From positions 1 through 64,000 of the forward strand of contig NZ_SNZF01000016.1 in NCBI RefSeq assembly GCF_004363725.1: a DNA stretch of 64,000 nucleotides, in the 5' to 3' direction. Below are positions 53,210 to 63,006 of the stretch, one piece after another; within the stretch, counting starts at the first letter, position 1; the number at the start of each line of letters is the position of its first letter. The position numbers and the translations under genes were made by a program. The notes beneath the pieces were generated by a model. The model was not told the DNA's origin. It saw only the letters and a program-made list of their open reading frames with translations, and did not search any database. Origin of the DNA: Aquamicrobium defluvii. Its GTDB lineage: Bacteria; Pseudomonadota; Alphaproteobacteria; Rhizobiales; Rhizobiaceae.

Positions 53210-54190
53210 ATGGCAGAACAGTTTGACATGTTTTCGGAGCAGACGGCGCGCGATCCGATGGTCACGCGTGGCACCTCCAAATCCACCAAGGTCGAAAAGC
53301 ATGCCATCCCGATGAGTGAAGAGGACATGGTTCGTCATCTGTCGGAGACTGGTCGATATCGGATCCTCACGAAACTCGTGCCGCGCGCAATCGCGCCATT
53401 CGCCCGGCCAACGTACCCCCTCAAGGGCATCATTCTCGACACCGAGACCACGGGCCTCAATGCTCGCAAGGATGAGATCATCGAGATTGGCGTGATCGCA
53501 TTCACCTTCGATGCAACAGGAAGCATCGGTGACGTGACCGGCATCTACGGCGGACTTCAGCAGCCGGGCGTTTTCATTCCCACTGAGATCACCAGGCTCA
53601 CCGGGATCACGGATAATATGGTGGCCGGGCAGTCAATCGATATGGCTGCGTTGCGGGAACTGATTGAACCGGCTGATCTGCTGATCGCCCACAATGCCGG
53701 TTTCGACCGGCCATTCTGCGAGGCATTCTCTCCTTTATTCTCCGGCAAGGCCTGGGCTTGCTCCAACTCCGAGATCGACTGGTCGTTGCGGGGATATGAA
53801 GGCACCAAGCTCGGATACCTGATCGGGCAAGCGGGATATTTTCATGAGGGTCATCGTGCTGTTGATGATTGTTTCGCGCTCTTGGAAGTTCTCGCCCGGC
53901 AAGACGATGGATCGGGTTCCACGGCTTTCGCCGAGCTCTATGAAGCAAGCCAGACTTCGCGTGTGCGTATCTTTGCGGAGAACAGCCCCTTCGACATGAA
54001 GGACCACCTGAGGGCGCGAGGCTATCGCTGGTCTGACGGAAGCGACGGCCGTCCCAAATCCTGGTGGATCGAGGTGGGGGAAGAAGCGCTCGATGATGAG
54101 CTCCGCTATCTCAGGGCCGAAATCTACCGTTATCCAGACGCCGATCCTCCAATCAAACGCCTCACTGCCTTCGACCGGTTCCGGGCCTGA
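53210..54190 (+). CDS. DnaQ-like 3'-5' exonuclease (DEDDh)
   Basis: The 326-residue protein has the three exonuclease motifs: GIILDTETTGL (Asp77, Glu79), IAHNAGFDRPFCEAF and GHRAVDDCFALLEVL with the DEDDh histidine. The C-terminal 90 residues (ENSPFDMKDHLRARGYRWSDGSDGRPKSWWIEV) form an extra domain with a KSWW motif. That domain is found on stand-alone exonucleases of alphaproteobacteria and likely serves in DNA or RNA binding. It could be a repair enzyme or a defence nuclease; its place next to a Gabija-like pair favours neither strongly. Confidence 0.87.
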   Translation: MAEQFDMFSEQTARDPMVTRGTSKSTKVEKHAIPMSEEDMVRHLSETGRYRILTKLVPRAIAPFARPTYPLKGIILDTETTGLNARKDEIIEIGVIAFTFDATGSIGDVTGIYGGLQQPGVFIPTEITRLTGITDNMVAGQSIDMAALRELIEPADLLIAHNAGFDRPFCEAFSPLFSGKAWACSNSEIDWSLRGYEGTKLGYLIGQAGYFHEGHRAVDDCFALLEVLARQDDGSGSTAFAELYEASQTSRVRIFAENSPFDMKDHLRARGYRWSDGSDGRPKSWWIEVGEEALDDELRYLRAEIYRYPDADPPIKRLTAFDRFRA

Positions 54191-54361
54191 GGTAACCTAC
54201 TTGATCCATCCCTGATCGGAGGCATGCTTTAAGCGCATGGCCGACCTGAGGCCTTGTGCCTTATCGACGGGCGTCCAAGAGCCTATATTCCAGTCATCGA
54301 AACGACGTTGGAACCAACGCAAGGTTGCTGGCGTCAAGAGACCTCACGAAAGGGGATCATC

Positions 54362-54508
54362 ATGAACGTAGCACGCTCTTTCAACAGCTGGCGCAAGTAT
54401 CGTCAGACCGTTACCGAACTCGGCCGCATGAGCTCGCGCGAACTGCAGGACCTCGGTATCAATCGTGCCGACATCCACAGCGTTGCTCGCCAGTCGGTCG
54501 CTCGCTAA
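54362..54508 (+). CDS. DUF1127 small basic protein (CcaF1-like)
   Basis: The 48-residue protein MNVARSFNSWRKYRQTVTEL... has the DUF1127 pattern: an aromatic-basic N-terminus then LGRMSSRELQDLGINRADIHSVARQ. DUF1127 proteins bind RNA and influence RNA turnover in alphaproteobacteria. In Rhodobacter the DUF1127 gene ccaF1 is cotranscribed with the CcsR small RNAs, and here four CCTCCTCCC hairpins follow on the same strand. GAAAGGGG precedes the ATG. Confidence 0.88.
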   Translation: MNVARSFNSWRKYRQTVTELGRMSSRELQDLGINRADIHSVARQSVAR

Positions 54509-54541
54509 GCGGCTTTTTCCTGCCCATCCTGAATGACACTA

Positions 54542-54565
54542 CGCCCGCTGATGACGCGGGCGTTT
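54542..54565 (+). terminator. hairpin after the DUF1127 gene
   Basis: CGCCCGC (54542-54548) pairs with GCGGGCG (54556-54562), followed by TTT. The T tract is short, so read-through into the hairpin cluster downstream is expected. Confidence 0.55.
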
Positions 54566-54696
54566 CTGTGTCTGACCGCCGCGAGGCGCTGTGCTGGAGA
54601 TCGCTCTCATCAGAATTAGGCCGTGCATTTTCCGCATAGCTGCAGTGCAGCAAAGTCTATTTAATGTGCGGCGAGAATGGGTATCTTGGTTTTCAT

Positions 54697-54850
54697 CGAA
54701 GTGATGCACCTCCTCCCGCAGAGCTTCGAATTCAGACGGCCCACTCCTCCTCCCAAGGGGCGTCTGTCGGAACAGCGGCACTCCTCCTCCCAGCCGTTGT
54801 TCGGTTCTTTTCGGAAAGCCTGCCGCACCTCCTCCCGCGGCAGGCTTTTT
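54697..54850 (+). ncRNA. CcsR/cuckoo-like small RNA cluster with four anti-Shine-Dalgarno hairpins
   Basis: Four consecutive stem-loops each display CCTCCTCCC in the loop. They are 54697-54728 (stem CGAAG/CTTCG), 54733-54766 (CAGACG/CGTCTG), 54770-54802 (GAACAGCGGC/GCCGTTGTTC), and 54818-54845 (GCCTGCCGC/GCGGCAGGC). The last is followed by TTTTT and serves as terminator. CCUCCUCCC is complementary to ribosome-binding sites. This repeat structure behind a DUF1127 gene is the described architecture of CcsR RNAs and the cuckoo RNA family of alphaproteobacteria. Stress-related control of translation or of glutathione and C1 metabolism is known for Rhodobacter; the role here is inferred. Confidence 0.85.
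54818..54850 (+). terminator. intrinsic terminator of the CcsR-like cluster
   Basis: A 9-bp perfect stem (54818-54826 with 54837-54845) is followed by five T; its loop carries the fourth CCTCCTCCC. Confidence 0.85.
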
Positions 54851-54869
54851 CGTTTTGCGGACTTGCTGA

Positions 54870-56033
54870 TCAGAGCCCGAGAGCTAGCTGCGGTTCTTGC
54901 CCGCTTTCTTCCGTGTTAAGGGACGACAGGGTGATCCCCAGGAGCCGCACTGGACGTTTGAACGGGAACACCGAGGCAAGTAGGTACTCCGCAATTTCCA
55001 GCATCTGGTCGATGCCCGAGACGGCTCCCGACACTGTCTGGCTGCGTGTCGCCGGGCTGAAATCCGAATATTTGATTTTGACCGTCACGGTCTTTCCCAT
55101 GATGTCGTGCGCCTCGCAATACCTCCAGACTTTCTCGGCCAATGGCCGCAGGTCGGCTTTGGCCCGATCGAGATCGTCGATGTCCTCAACGAAGGTGTCT
55201 TCAGCGCCGACCGACTTGCGGATTCTGTCGGGCCTCACTTGCCGTTCGTCGATGCCGCGAGCAATACCGTAGAAATACGGGCCGGACTTCCCGAAATGCT
55301 GCTGGAGGAAGGCGAGGGACTTGGACTTCAGATCAAGCCCGGTTTCTATGCCATGCTGTTTCATCCGCTCGGCGGTGGCCGGCCCCACGCCGTGGAATTT
55401 CTTGACGGGGAGGGCTTCGACAAAACCCGGGCCGTTCTTCGGCGTGATAACAGCCTGTCCATTCGGCTTGTTCAGATCGCTCGCCATCTTGGCGAGAAAC
55501 TTGTTGTAAGAAATGCCTGCCGAGGCATTGAGGCCTGTGACCGCCTTGATCTTAGCTCGGATCTCCAGCGCAATCTCGGTGGCGATCTCCATGCCCTTCA
55601 GGTTCTCGGTGACATCGAGATAGGCTTCGTCCAGCGACACCGGCTCGATCAGCGGCGTATATTCGGCGAAGATCTCGCGGATCTGCTGCGATACCACCTT
55701 GTAGACGTCGAAGCGCGGCGGCACAAAGATCAAGTCCGGACATTTGCGCTTGGCGGTGACCGACGGCATGGCCGAATGCACGCCGAAGACACGGGCCTCG
55801 TAACTTGCAGCCGCTACGACACCGCGTGCCGCCGACCCGCCGACGGCCAGTGGCAGGCCACGCAGCTCCGGATTGTCACGTTGTTCGACCGAGGCATAAA
55901 AGGCATCCATATCGACATGGATGATTTTGCGCACGTTTTGCGCGCTCCCCATGACGTCAGTGCCCACAGGATAAGCCGGCATTTGGTAAACGGCCATTTG
56001 ACTGCCGTGATCGTGCTCTGTGCTGGTGATCAA
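54870..56033 (-). CDS. dinB: DNA polymerase IV (DinB)
   Basis: The Y-family polymerase frame gives 387 residues. Motifs are IIHVDMDAFYASVEQRD, AVGGSAARGVVAAASYEARVFGV, IEPVSLDEAYLDVT (catalytic Asp-Glu), GISYNKFLAKMASDLNKP, and the little-finger region with TVTVKIKYSDFSPATRS. It copies damaged templates with low fidelity. TTG 56033 overlaps the SRAP gene stop by 4 bp (TTGA); ATG 55997 is an alternative start. It is downstream of the SRAP gene on the same strand. Confidence 0.93.
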   Translation of the reverse strand: MITSTEHDHGSQMAVYQMPAYPVGTDVMGSAQNVRKIIHVDMDAFYASVEQRDNPELRGLPLAVGGSAARGVVAAASYEARVFGVHSAMPSVTAKRKCPDLIFVPPRFDVYKVVSQQIREIFAEYTPLIEPVSLDEAYLDVTENLKGMEIATEIALEIRAKIKAVTGLNASAGISYNKFLAKMASDLNKPNGQAVITPKNGPGFVEALPVKKFHGVGPATAERMKQHGIETGLDLKSKSLAFLQQHFGKSGPYFYGIARGIDERQVRPDRIRKSVGAEDTFVEDIDDLDRAKADLRPLAEKVWRYCEAHDIMGKTVTVKIKYSDFSPATRSQTVSGAVSGIDQMLEIAEYLLASVFPFKRPVRLLGITLSSLNTEESGQEPQLALGL

Positions 56034-56707
56034 AGCAACAGACCTTCCTCGTCCGGCTTCGGTTTGGCCTGTGGCGGCACGATCACCAGCATGTTGCCCG
56101 GGAGCGGACGCTGTAGGTGGCGGGCTTCATCCCACGGTGCTGTCAGCCAGGTCTCGACTTCTTCAGGCGTGGTCAGGATGGCCGGCATGGCCTTTTGATG
56201 GATCGGCGAGACAATCTCGTTGGGCGAGGTCGTCAGAAATCCGATAAGTTCATATTCCTGCTCACCATCCCTGACCTTGCGCACACCCTTCCATGGCGTC
56301 CAGAATCCGGCGAAAAACATCAGCGGCCGATCTTCGTTGCCGGCAAACCACGCGTTCGGCACGCGTCCGCCTTCCACCTTGCTGGCTGGATCCGGTTCGG
56401 CAAAGGAGGTGAACGGCACGACGCAGCGGCTGGTTGGGCCGAGCCAGCGCCGCCAGTGCGGCGAACTCACGTTGCGGATATTGGTGACACCGGGATCGTA
56501 ATTTTTCACATAAGCCGGCGGCGAGGGCATTCCCCAGGTCGCCCGGGCAATCTCGCGCTGTCCGTCCTCGGCAACGCGGACGATCGGCGCCTGATAGCCT
56601 GGATAAACATCGAATGAGGCTTCATTCCAGCCGGCTCGATCCCGGAACGCCTTTGTAAATTGCAGAACCGCGTCGCGCGTGGTCGTCACATTATAGAGAT
56701 TACACAC
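56030..56707 (-). CDS. SRAP-domain protein (YedK/HMCES-like)
   Basis: GTG 56707 places the catalytic cysteine at position 2 (VCNLYN), as required in SRAP proteins, which form a covalent bond with abasic sites in single-stranded DNA. Further motifs are ARATWGMPSP, TNIRNVSSPHWRRWLGPTSRCVVPFTSFAEPD, FAGFWTPW and SPIHQKAMPAIL (catalytic His). Length is 225 residues. It is cotranscribed with dinB, linking abasic-site protection and translesion synthesis. Confidence 0.92.
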   Translation of the reverse strand: MCNLYNVTTTRDAVLQFTKAFRDRAGWNEASFDVYPGYQAPIVRVAEDGQREIARATWGMPSPPAYVKNYDPGVTNIRNVSSPHWRRWLGPTSRCVVPFTSFAEPDPASKVEGGRVPNAWFAGNEDRPLMFFAGFWTPWKGVRKVRDGEQEYELIGFLTTSPNEIVSPIHQKAMPAILTTPEEVETWLTAPWDEARHLQRPLPGNMLVIVPPQAKPKPDEEGLLL

Positions 56708-56789
56708 TACCCGTCCTCCTATCCAATGCGGCTCAAGGCGAAGTTTCCTGCCCTTTCGGAATGCAAGCAAGCTTTGAAAGCTCCAGCGA

Positions 56790-57050
56790 TCACGTGGGCT
56801 TTTGCAGCTCAAAAACCACGGCCGCCTCCAGCAAACAGGGAAATCCCGTCCCGCATCTATCCTGCCCGTCAGAACAATGCATCTTGTCGCAACCCATCGC
56901 CATGCGACGGCGCAGATCCACAAAACGCATGCTGGCGCCAAACTGTTTCACCAGCGCCTTGCGATCGAGCTCGCCCTGTTGCCCGCACGGCTTGCATTCG
57001 ACGGTAATCACCGGTCCCTTGAAATCTCTGAGCGTCAGTAGACCGGGCAT
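56790..57050 (-). CDS. small cysteine-containing protein of unknown function
   Basis: The 86-residue frame starts at ATG 57050 and has ITVECKPCGQQGELDRKALVKQFGASMRFVDLRRRMAMGCDKM, which looks like a small zinc-ribbon. Cysteines are at 19, 22 and two or three more near residues 54-68. Similar small proteins occur in Rhizobiales genomes. It lies upstream of the SRAP gene on the same strand, 82 bp away. Confidence 0.6.
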   Translation of the reverse strand: MPGLLTLRDFKGPVITVECKPCGQQGELDRKALVKQFGASMRFVDLRRRMAMGCDKMHCSDGQDRCGTGFPCLLEAAVVFELQKPT

Positions 57051-57193
57051 ATTTCTATTTTCTCATCTACGATATTTTTCGTCCCATTCAGCATCGAATT
57101 GAATCTGCTTGATGAATCGATTGAGCAACAGCCGTCTCGTGATGCCGGCTGCAGTCCACCCGATTCTTGCCCGTTGACTCATCGCCGTTTAAA

Positions 57194-57208
57194 AAACAAA
57201 AACAGAAC
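57194..57208. promoter_or_regulatory. near-consensus LexA (SOS) box
   Basis: AAAC-N7-GAAC (57194-57208) differs at one base from the alphaproteobacterial LexA site GAAC-N7-GAAC. It lies 50 bp before imuA, a gene known to be LexA-controlled. Confidence 0.6.
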
Positions 57209-57257
57209 ATATCAGCTTTTTTTGGCTATGCAAATGCACTCTTTATGTAGGAACCGG

Positions 57258-58013
57258 ATGCCAATCACTGCCGCCAACCCCGTCATTTCCGAGCTTCAGG
57301 ACCGCATCCGGCGGCTTGAAGGCGGAGCTGCGCGCAAGGGCGAGGTGCTGTCGTTCGGAATTGCCGAGATCGATGCAAAGCTTCCCGGTGGTGGGTTGGC
57401 CCGCGGCGCCTTGCACGAAGTGGCCGGTGGTGGCGCCGATGCGGTCCATGGCGCGGCCGCCGCTCTGTTTGTCGCCGGGATCGTCGCGCGCACCAAAGGC
57501 GACGTCCTTTGGTGCCTGACACGGCCGGATCTGTTTGCGCCGGCATTGGCTCAGGCAGGCCTCCATCATGATCGGGTGATCTATGTCGAAGCTGACCGGG
57601 AAGAGGACGTGCTCACGAATTTCGAAGAGGGCCTGCGTTTTGGCGGGCTTGGCGCCGTCGTCGCCGAACTCGTACGTTTACCGATGACCGCCTCGCGGCG
57701 CCTGCAGCTGGCGGCCGAGGCCTCAGGAACGATCGGCATTGCGCTGCGACGATGGCGGCGCCCGACGGAGGCAGCTGATTTCGGGCAGCCGACAGCCGCC
57801 ACGACACGATGGCGCATCAGCGTTCTGCCCTCCGAGCCGCTGCCCGTGCCCGGTATCGGGCGGGCACGGTGGCTGGCGGAATTGATCAGAGCAAGAGCGG
57901 GAGAAGCCGCGGAATTTGAAATAGGTGCCTGCGATGCCACGGGTCGTATCAGTCTTTCTCCCCACGCTCGCGACGGACAGGATCAGGCGCGCCGATCCCG
58001 GAATTTTGCCTGA
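57258..58013 (+). CDS. imuA: ImuA, RecA-like mutasome protein
   Basis: The 251-residue protein has a RecA-like fold without a clean Walker A: FGIAEIDAKLPGGGLARGALHEVAGGGADAVHGAAAALFVAGIVAR, then DVLWCLTRPDLFAPALAQAGL and VIYVEADREEDVLTNFEEGL. ImuA works with ImuB and DnaE2 in damage-induced mutagenesis. ATG 57258 was chosen over a longer frame crossing the LexA box. It overlaps imuB. Confidence 0.9.
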   Translation: MPITAANPVISELQDRIRRLEGGAARKGEVLSFGIAEIDAKLPGGGLARGALHEVAGGGADAVHGAAAALFVAGIVARTKGDVLWCLTRPDLFAPALAQAGLHHDRVIYVEADREEDVLTNFEEGLRFGGLGAVVAELVRLPMTASRRLQLAAEASGTIGIALRRWRRPTEAADFGQPTAATTRWRISVLPSEPLPVPGIGRARWLAELIRARAGEAAEFEIGACDATGRISLSPHARDGQDQARRSRNFA

Positions 58014-59445
58014 AACACCGGTCGTGGTCGTCGCGCGCAGTGGGTCAAAACGCACCGTGGCCGCAATCGACGCTGCGGCCTTCAAGGCGGGCGCCCGCAT
58101 CGGCATGCCCGCCGCCAAAGCCCAGGCGATGATATCCGGCCTGCATCTCGTCGATGCCGACCGACAAGGTGATGCATCGGCGATCGAGCGCCTGGCACTG
58201 TGGATGCTGCGCCAATATACGCCGGTGGTGGCAATGGACGGTCGCGATGGCATTGTCATGGATACCGAGGGCGCCGACCATCTGCGCGGCGGCGAGTTGC
58301 CGATGCTGACTGGTCTTGTCAACGCTCTGAGAGGTCACGGTCTTCAGGCCCGCGGCGCCATTGCCGACACATGGGGCAGCGCCCATGCGATTGCCCGCGC
58401 CACGCGGCGTGAGGTGATTATTGTGCCGGTTGGCGAGACAGCCAAAGCTGTCGTCAATCTGCCGATTTCCAGCCTTCGTCTGCCTTCCGAGATCGTCAGC
58501 GGTCTGGCGGTGCTCGGGTTTCGCACCGTTGGCGAGCTTTCCGCAACGCCGCGGGCGCCTCTGACACTGCGCTTCGGGCCGGAGGTCGGCCGCAGGCTCG
58601 ATCAGATGTTCGGGCGTGTCGTCGAACCGATCGACCCCATTCGCACCGCGGAACTGGTCGAAGTGGTCAGATCCTTTTCCGAGCCGATCGGTGCGGCCGA
58701 GACCATCGCCAAATATATCGGCAAGCTGGTGGTCGAACTCTGCGCGGCATTGGAGACGCGCGCGCAGGGCGTTCGCCGCGCCGATCTCATCGTCTACCGC
58801 GTCGACAACACATTGCAGTCCCTGCGTGCCGGCACGGCCAAGCCGGTGCGCGATATTCCACACCTGACAAAGCTACTCTGTTCCAGCATCGAGAAGATAG
58901 ATCCCGGTTTCGGTATCGAAAAACTTTCCCTTGCCGCGACGATGATCGAACCGTTTGAAGAGAAGCAGTCGATCTCCTCGCTGGTCGAAGAAACCATCGT
59001 CGACGTCACGCCGCTGCTCGACAGTCTTGGAAATCGCGGCCAGCGCATGTACCGGCTGGCTCCGGTCGAGAGCGACGTTCCCGAGCGCAATGTCGGACGT
59101 GTCTCCCCCGTTTCCGCAAAACTGGGTCAGGCCTGGCCGACCCGCTGGCCGCGGCCGAGCCGGATGCTGGCGCACCCGGAACGGATCCAGGTGATTGCGC
59201 TCACACCCGACCATCCGCCGGCATCAATGACCTGGCGGGGAAAACGTCGGCGCATCAAGCGCGGCGATGGGCCGGAACGTGTCTTTGGCGAATGGTGGGT
59301 TCGTTCCTCCGAGATGGAGGCGGTCAGGGACTACTATTCCGTCGAGGACGAGGACGGCAATCGCTTCTGGGTCTATCGCTCCGGCGACGGTGTGGACCCC
59401 ACGACCGGAACGGCCAAATGGTTTCTGCACGGGATCTATGGCTGA
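57934..59445 (+). CDS. imuB: ImuB, Y-family polymerase-like protein
   Basis: From ATG 57934 the protein has 503 residues. It resembles Y-family polymerases ([52 protein letters not shown]) but lacks the catalytic acidic residues: the palm positions read [17 protein letters not shown]. ImuB is an adaptor that binds the beta clamp and DnaE2. It overlaps imuA by 80 bp and the dnaE2 start by 1 bp. Confidence 0.92.
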   Translation: MPRVVSVFLPTLATDRIRRADPGILPETPVVVVARSGSKRTVAAIDAAAFKAGARIGMPAAKAQAMISGLHLVDADRQGDASAIERLALWMLRQYTPVVAMDGRDGIVMDTEGADHLRGGELPMLTGLVNALRGHGLQARGAIADTWGSAHAIARATRREVIIVPVGETAKAVVNLPISSLRLPSEIVSGLAVLGFRTVGELSATPRAPLTLRFGPEVGRRLDQMFGRVVEPIDPIRTAELVEVVRSFSEPIGAAETIAKYIGKLVVELCAALETRAQGVRRADLIVYRVDNTLQSLRAGTAKPVRDIPHLTKLLCSSIEKIDPGFGIEKLSLAATMIEPFEEKQSISSLVEETIVDVTPLLDSLGNRGQRMYRLAPVESDVPERNVGRVSPVSAKLGQAWPTRWPRPSRMLAHPERIQVIALTPDHPPASMTWRGKRRRIKRGDGPERVFGEWWVRSSEMEAVRDYYSVEDEDGNRFWVYRSGDGVDPTTGTAKWFLHGIYG

Positions 59446-62400
59446 TGCGCTACGCCGAGCTCCAGGTCACCAGTCATTTTTCCTTCCTGCGCGGCGCGTC
59501 AGGCTGCGATGAGCTGTTTGCGAGGGCCAAGGAAATTGGCATCGAGGCGCTTGGTATCGTCGATCGCAACAGCCTGGCCGGCATCGTGCGGGCCTGGGAA
59601 GCGGCCAAGGAAACCGGTGTCCGGCTGGTTGTTGGCTGCAGGCTCGATCTGACAGACGGCATGTCGATGCTGATCTATCCGACGGACCGGGTGGCCTATT
59701 CGAGGCTATGCCGGCTTCTGTCACTCGGCAAGGAGCGGGGCGGCAAGGGCAACTGCATCCTCGATCTGACGGATGTTGCCCTTTATGCAGAGGGCCTGCT
59801 CGCCGTCCTGATCCCCGACGAGGCCGATGACGCCTGCGCCGTCCAGCTGCGCAAGGTGAAGGAGATATTTGGCGACCGCGCCTATATGGCACTGACGCTG
59901 CGCCGGCGGCCGAACGATCAACTGCGCCTGCACGAGCTCAACACCCTGGCGATACGGCAAAAGGTCCGGCCGGTCGTCACCAATGACGTGCTGTTTCATG
60001 AGCCGGGCAGGCGACAGCTGCAGGATGTCGTCACCTGCATTCGCCATCGCACCACCATCGACCGGGCCGGGTTCTTGCGCGAACGGCATGCCGATCGTTT
60101 TTTGAAGCCGCCGGAGGAAATGCATCGTCTGTTCGGCCGATACCCCGAGGCACTCGCCCGTACCCGCGAGATTGTCGATCGCTGTCGCTTCGACATGAAC
60201 GAGCTGACATACCAATATCCGGAGGAAGCGATCATCCCCGGATTGACGGCACAGCAGACACTGGAGAAGTTCACCTGGGAGGGCGTGCGTGATCGCTACC
60301 CAGAAGGGGTGCCGGATGATGTGGTGAAGACCCTCCATCACGAACTCGATCTGATCCGCACACTCGACTACGCGCCTTACTTTCTGACGGTCTATAGCAT
60401 CGTCCGCTACGCGCGCTCGCAGAGCATCCTGTGCCAGGGCCGGGGCAGCGCCGCCAATTCCGCCGTCTGTTATGTGCTGGGGATCACGGCGATCGATCCG
60501 GCCGCAAACGATCTGCTGTTCGAACGCTTTATCTCAGCCGAGCGCAACGAGCCGCCCGACATCGACGTTGATTTCGAACATGCCAGACGCGAAGAGGTGA
60601 TCCAGTGGATCTACAAGACCTACGGCCGGCAGAAGGCCGCCCTCTGCGCGACCGTCACCCGCTACCGCGCCAAGGGTGCGCTTCGCGATGTCGGCAAGGT
60701 GCTCGGCCTGCCCGAAGACATGATCACGGCGCTGTCGGCCGGTGTCTGGGGCTGGAGCAAGGAGGGCGTCGGCGAAAAGCAGGTCAACGAGCTGAGCATG
60801 AACATGTCCGACCGCCGCCTGCGGCTGACGTTGGAACTGGCGCAGCAACTGATGGGCGCACCCCGTCATCTCGGTCAACACCCCGGCGGCTTCGTTTTGA
60901 CCAACGACCGGCTCGACGAACTGGTGCCGATCGAACAGGCGCGCATGCAGGATCGACAAACGATCGAGTGGGACAAGGATGACATCGAGGCGCTCAAGTT
61001 CATGAAGGTGGACGTGCTTGCCTTGGGAATGCTCACCTGCATGGCCAAGGGCTTTGCCCTTTTGCAGGAGCACAAGGGGATAACGCTGGATCTCGCCACC
61101 ATCGAGCCGGAAGATGCGCCGACCTGTGCGATGATCCGCAAGGCCGACACGCTCGGGACCTTCCAAATCGAATCCCGCGCGCAGATGTCGATGCTGCCGC
61201 GGCTGAAACCTCAGACCTATTATGACCTGGTCATCCAGGTGGCGATCGTTCGCCCCGGGCCGATCCAGGGTGACATGGTGCATCCTTATCTGAGACGGCG
61301 CGAGGGCAAGGAAGCGGTCGTCTATCCGAAGCCTGAACTGGAGGCCGTCCTTGGCAAGACGCTGGGCGTGCCATTGTTTCAGGAAAGCGCCATGAAGGTG
61401 GCGATCGTCTGCGCGGGCTTTACCGCCGGCGAGGCCGATGCGCTCAGACGCTCGATGGCGACATTCAAGTTCACCGGCGGGGTCAGCAAGTTCAAGGACA
61501 AGCTCGTCCAGGGGATGGTGAAGAACGGCTACACGGAAGAGTTTGCCGAAAAAACCTTCTCGCAGCTCGAGGGCTTTGGCTCCTATGGCTTTCCGGAAAG
61601 CCACGCCGCTTCGTTTGCCCTGATCGCCTACGCCTCGTCCTATATCAAATGCCACTATCCGGATGTGTTCTGTGCGGCCCTCATCAATGCGCAGCCAATG
61701 GGGTTCTATGCGCCAGCGCAGATCGTCACCGATGCGCGTGCCCACGGTGTTGCAATCCGGCCGGTCTGCGTCAATCGTTCGCGGTGGGATTGCACGCTGG
61801 AAGAGATCAGGGGAACCGACGACCATGCGGTGCGTCTCGGTATGCGTTTGGTAAAGGGCCTACCCGAACAGGATGCAGCGAAAATTGCGGTGGCGCGTGG
61901 CGACGTGCCCTTCGTTTCCATCGATGACATGTGGCGGCGCGCCGGCGTGTCGTCGGCCTCCCTCGTAAAGCTTGCCGAAGCTGATGCTTTTCGACCTTCT
62001 CTCAAACTTGAAAGACGCGACGCGCTTTGGGCGATCAAGGCCTTACGCGACGAGCCACTTCCACTATTCGCCGCGGCTGCCGATCGCGAGCGGGCGGTGA
62101 TCGCCGAGCAGCAGGAACCGGATGTGGCGCTCCGGCAAATGACGGAAGGCGCCAATGTCGTGGAGGACTACGGCCATACCGGCGTGACGCTGCGCGCCCA
62201 TCCGGTCAGTTTCCTGCGCGGGGATCTCGCTCGCCGAAACATCGTCACATGCGCCGAGGCGACCTCGGCGCGGGATGGTCGCTGGCTGATGACAGCCGGC
62301 CTTGTTCTGGTCCGGCAGAAGCCCGGTAGCGCCAAAGGCGTCATGTTCATGACCATCGAGGATGAAACCGGGGTCGCCAATATCGTCGTCTGGCCGAGCT

Positions 62401-62708
62401 TGTTTGAAAGACAGCGCCGTGTCGTGCTCGGATCCGCGATGATGGCGATCAACGGCAAGATCCAACGGGAAGGCGGCGTCGTGCATCTGGTGGCGCAACG
62501 GCTGTTCGATCTGACCAGCGATCTGGCGAGCCTTGGCGAGCGGGATACCTTCCGGCTGCCATCAGGACGCGGCGACGAGTTCGCCCATGGTTCACCGGAC
62601 AGTCCGGACAGTCGCGAGCGGCCGCCGATGGGCGTCAAGGCTCGGGAAATTTATATACCTGACCTGCACATCGACACGCTGAAAGTGAAGAGCAGGAATT
62701 TTCAGTGA
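59445..62708 (+). CDS. dnaE2: error-prone DNA polymerase DnaE2
   Basis: The 1,087-residue C-family polymerase begins at ATG 59445 (TGATG overlap with imuB). It has the PHP domain ([23 protein letters not shown]), the palm with [19 protein letters not shown] and [16 protein letters not shown] (catalytic PDxDxD), [17 protein letters not shown], and [25 protein letters not shown]-terminal OB domain follows. It lacks the tau-binding tail of DnaE1. It completes the imuA-imuB-dnaE2 mutasome. Confidence 0.96.
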   Translation: MRYAELQVTSHFSFLRGASGCDELFARAKEIGIEALGIVDRNSLAGIVRAWEAAKETGVRLVVGCRLDLTDGMSMLIYPTDRVAYSRLCRLLSLGKERGGKGNCILDLTDVALYAEGLLAVLIPDEADDACAVQLRKVKEIFGDRAYMALTLRRRPNDQLRLHELNTLAIRQKVRPVVTNDVLFHEPGRRQLQDVVTCIRHRTTIDRAGFLRERHADRFLKPPEEMHRLFGRYPEALARTREIVDRCRFDMNELTYQYPEEAIIPGLTAQQTLEKFTWEGVRDRYPEGVPDDVVKTLHHELDLIRTLDYAPYFLTVYSIVRYARSQSILCQGRGSAANSAVCYVLGITAIDPAANDLLFERFISAERNEPPDIDVDFEHARREEVIQWIYKTYGRQKAALCATVTRYRAKGALRDVGKVLGLPEDMITALSAGVWGWSKEGVGEKQVNELSMNMSDRRLRLTLELAQQLMGAPRHLGQHPGGFVLTNDRLDELVPIEQARMQDRQTIEWDKDDIEALKFMKVDVLALGMLTCMAKGFALLQEHKGITLDLATIEPEDAPTCAMIRKADTLGTFQIESRAQMSMLPRLKPQTYYDLVIQVAIVRPGPIQGDMVHPYLRRREGKEAVVYPKPELEAVLGKTLGVPLFQESAMKVAIVCAGFTAGEADALRRSMATFKFTGGVSKFKDKLVQGMVKNGYTEEFAEKTFSQLEGFGSYGFPESHAASFALIAYASSYIKCHYPDVFCAALINAQPMGFYAPAQIVTDARAHGVAIRPVCVNRSRWDCTLEEIRGTDDHAVRLGMRLVKGLPEQDAAKIAVARGDVPFVSIDDMWRRAGVSSASLVKLAEADAFRPSLKLERRDALWAIKALRDEPLPLFAAAADRERAVIAEQQEPDVALRQMTEGANVVEDYGHTGVTLRAHPVSFLRGDLARRNIVTCAEATSARDGRWLMTAGLVLVRQKPGSAKGVMFMTIEDETGVANIVVWPSLFERQRRVVLGSAMMAINGKIQREGGVVHLVAQRLFDLTSDLASLGERDTFRLPSGRGDEFAHGSPDSPDSRERPPMGVKAREIYIPDLHIDTLKVKSRNFQ

Positions 62709-62722
62709 GCTCGGGGGAGCGA

Positions 62723-62851
62723 CTACAGAGGAGATGCGGTCAAAAGCAAGGCGATAGGGACACTGAGCGCTGACGCGGTCAATGCCCACGCAGATGCCAG
62801 CTTGATCAGGCGCAATTTTCGCGCGCGGCCTTCGTCCCACTCGTATGCCAT
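62723..62851 (-). CDS. small membrane protein (42 aa)
   Basis: MAYEWDEGRARKLRLIKLASAWALT... has a charged N-terminus and one hydrophobic helix ending LLLTASPL. Similar 40-residue proteins (MxYxWDExRARR then a membrane helix) occur in rhizobia. CCGAGGA lies upstream. Function unknown. Confidence 0.55.
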   Translation of the reverse strand: MAYEWDEGRARKLRLIKLASAWALTASALSVPIALLLTASPL

Positions 62852-63006
62852 GCTCAGTCCTCCGAGCGGCAATGAAGCATTCCAAGCAATTTGAGTCGAG
62901 TCCAGAAAAATGGAGGACAGCGGTTCGAACGTAAGCGGTGTCTTGGCCCCACCTTCCGGATCAGAGCCTGATTGACGATGTTGGCCCCGAACGAGGGCTT
63001 GGACAT

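Noticed and set aside
54709..54836. Regularly spaced repeats of CCTCCTCCC that could be taken for a short CRISPR or VNTR
   Set aside because: Each copy is in the loop of a different hairpin with unrelated stems, the repeat is only 9 bp, and the last hairpin is a terminator; this fits an RNA structure, not a CRISPR array.
60534..61826. 430-codon minus-strand frame opposite dnaE2
   Set aside because: Antisense shadow of the polymerase gene.
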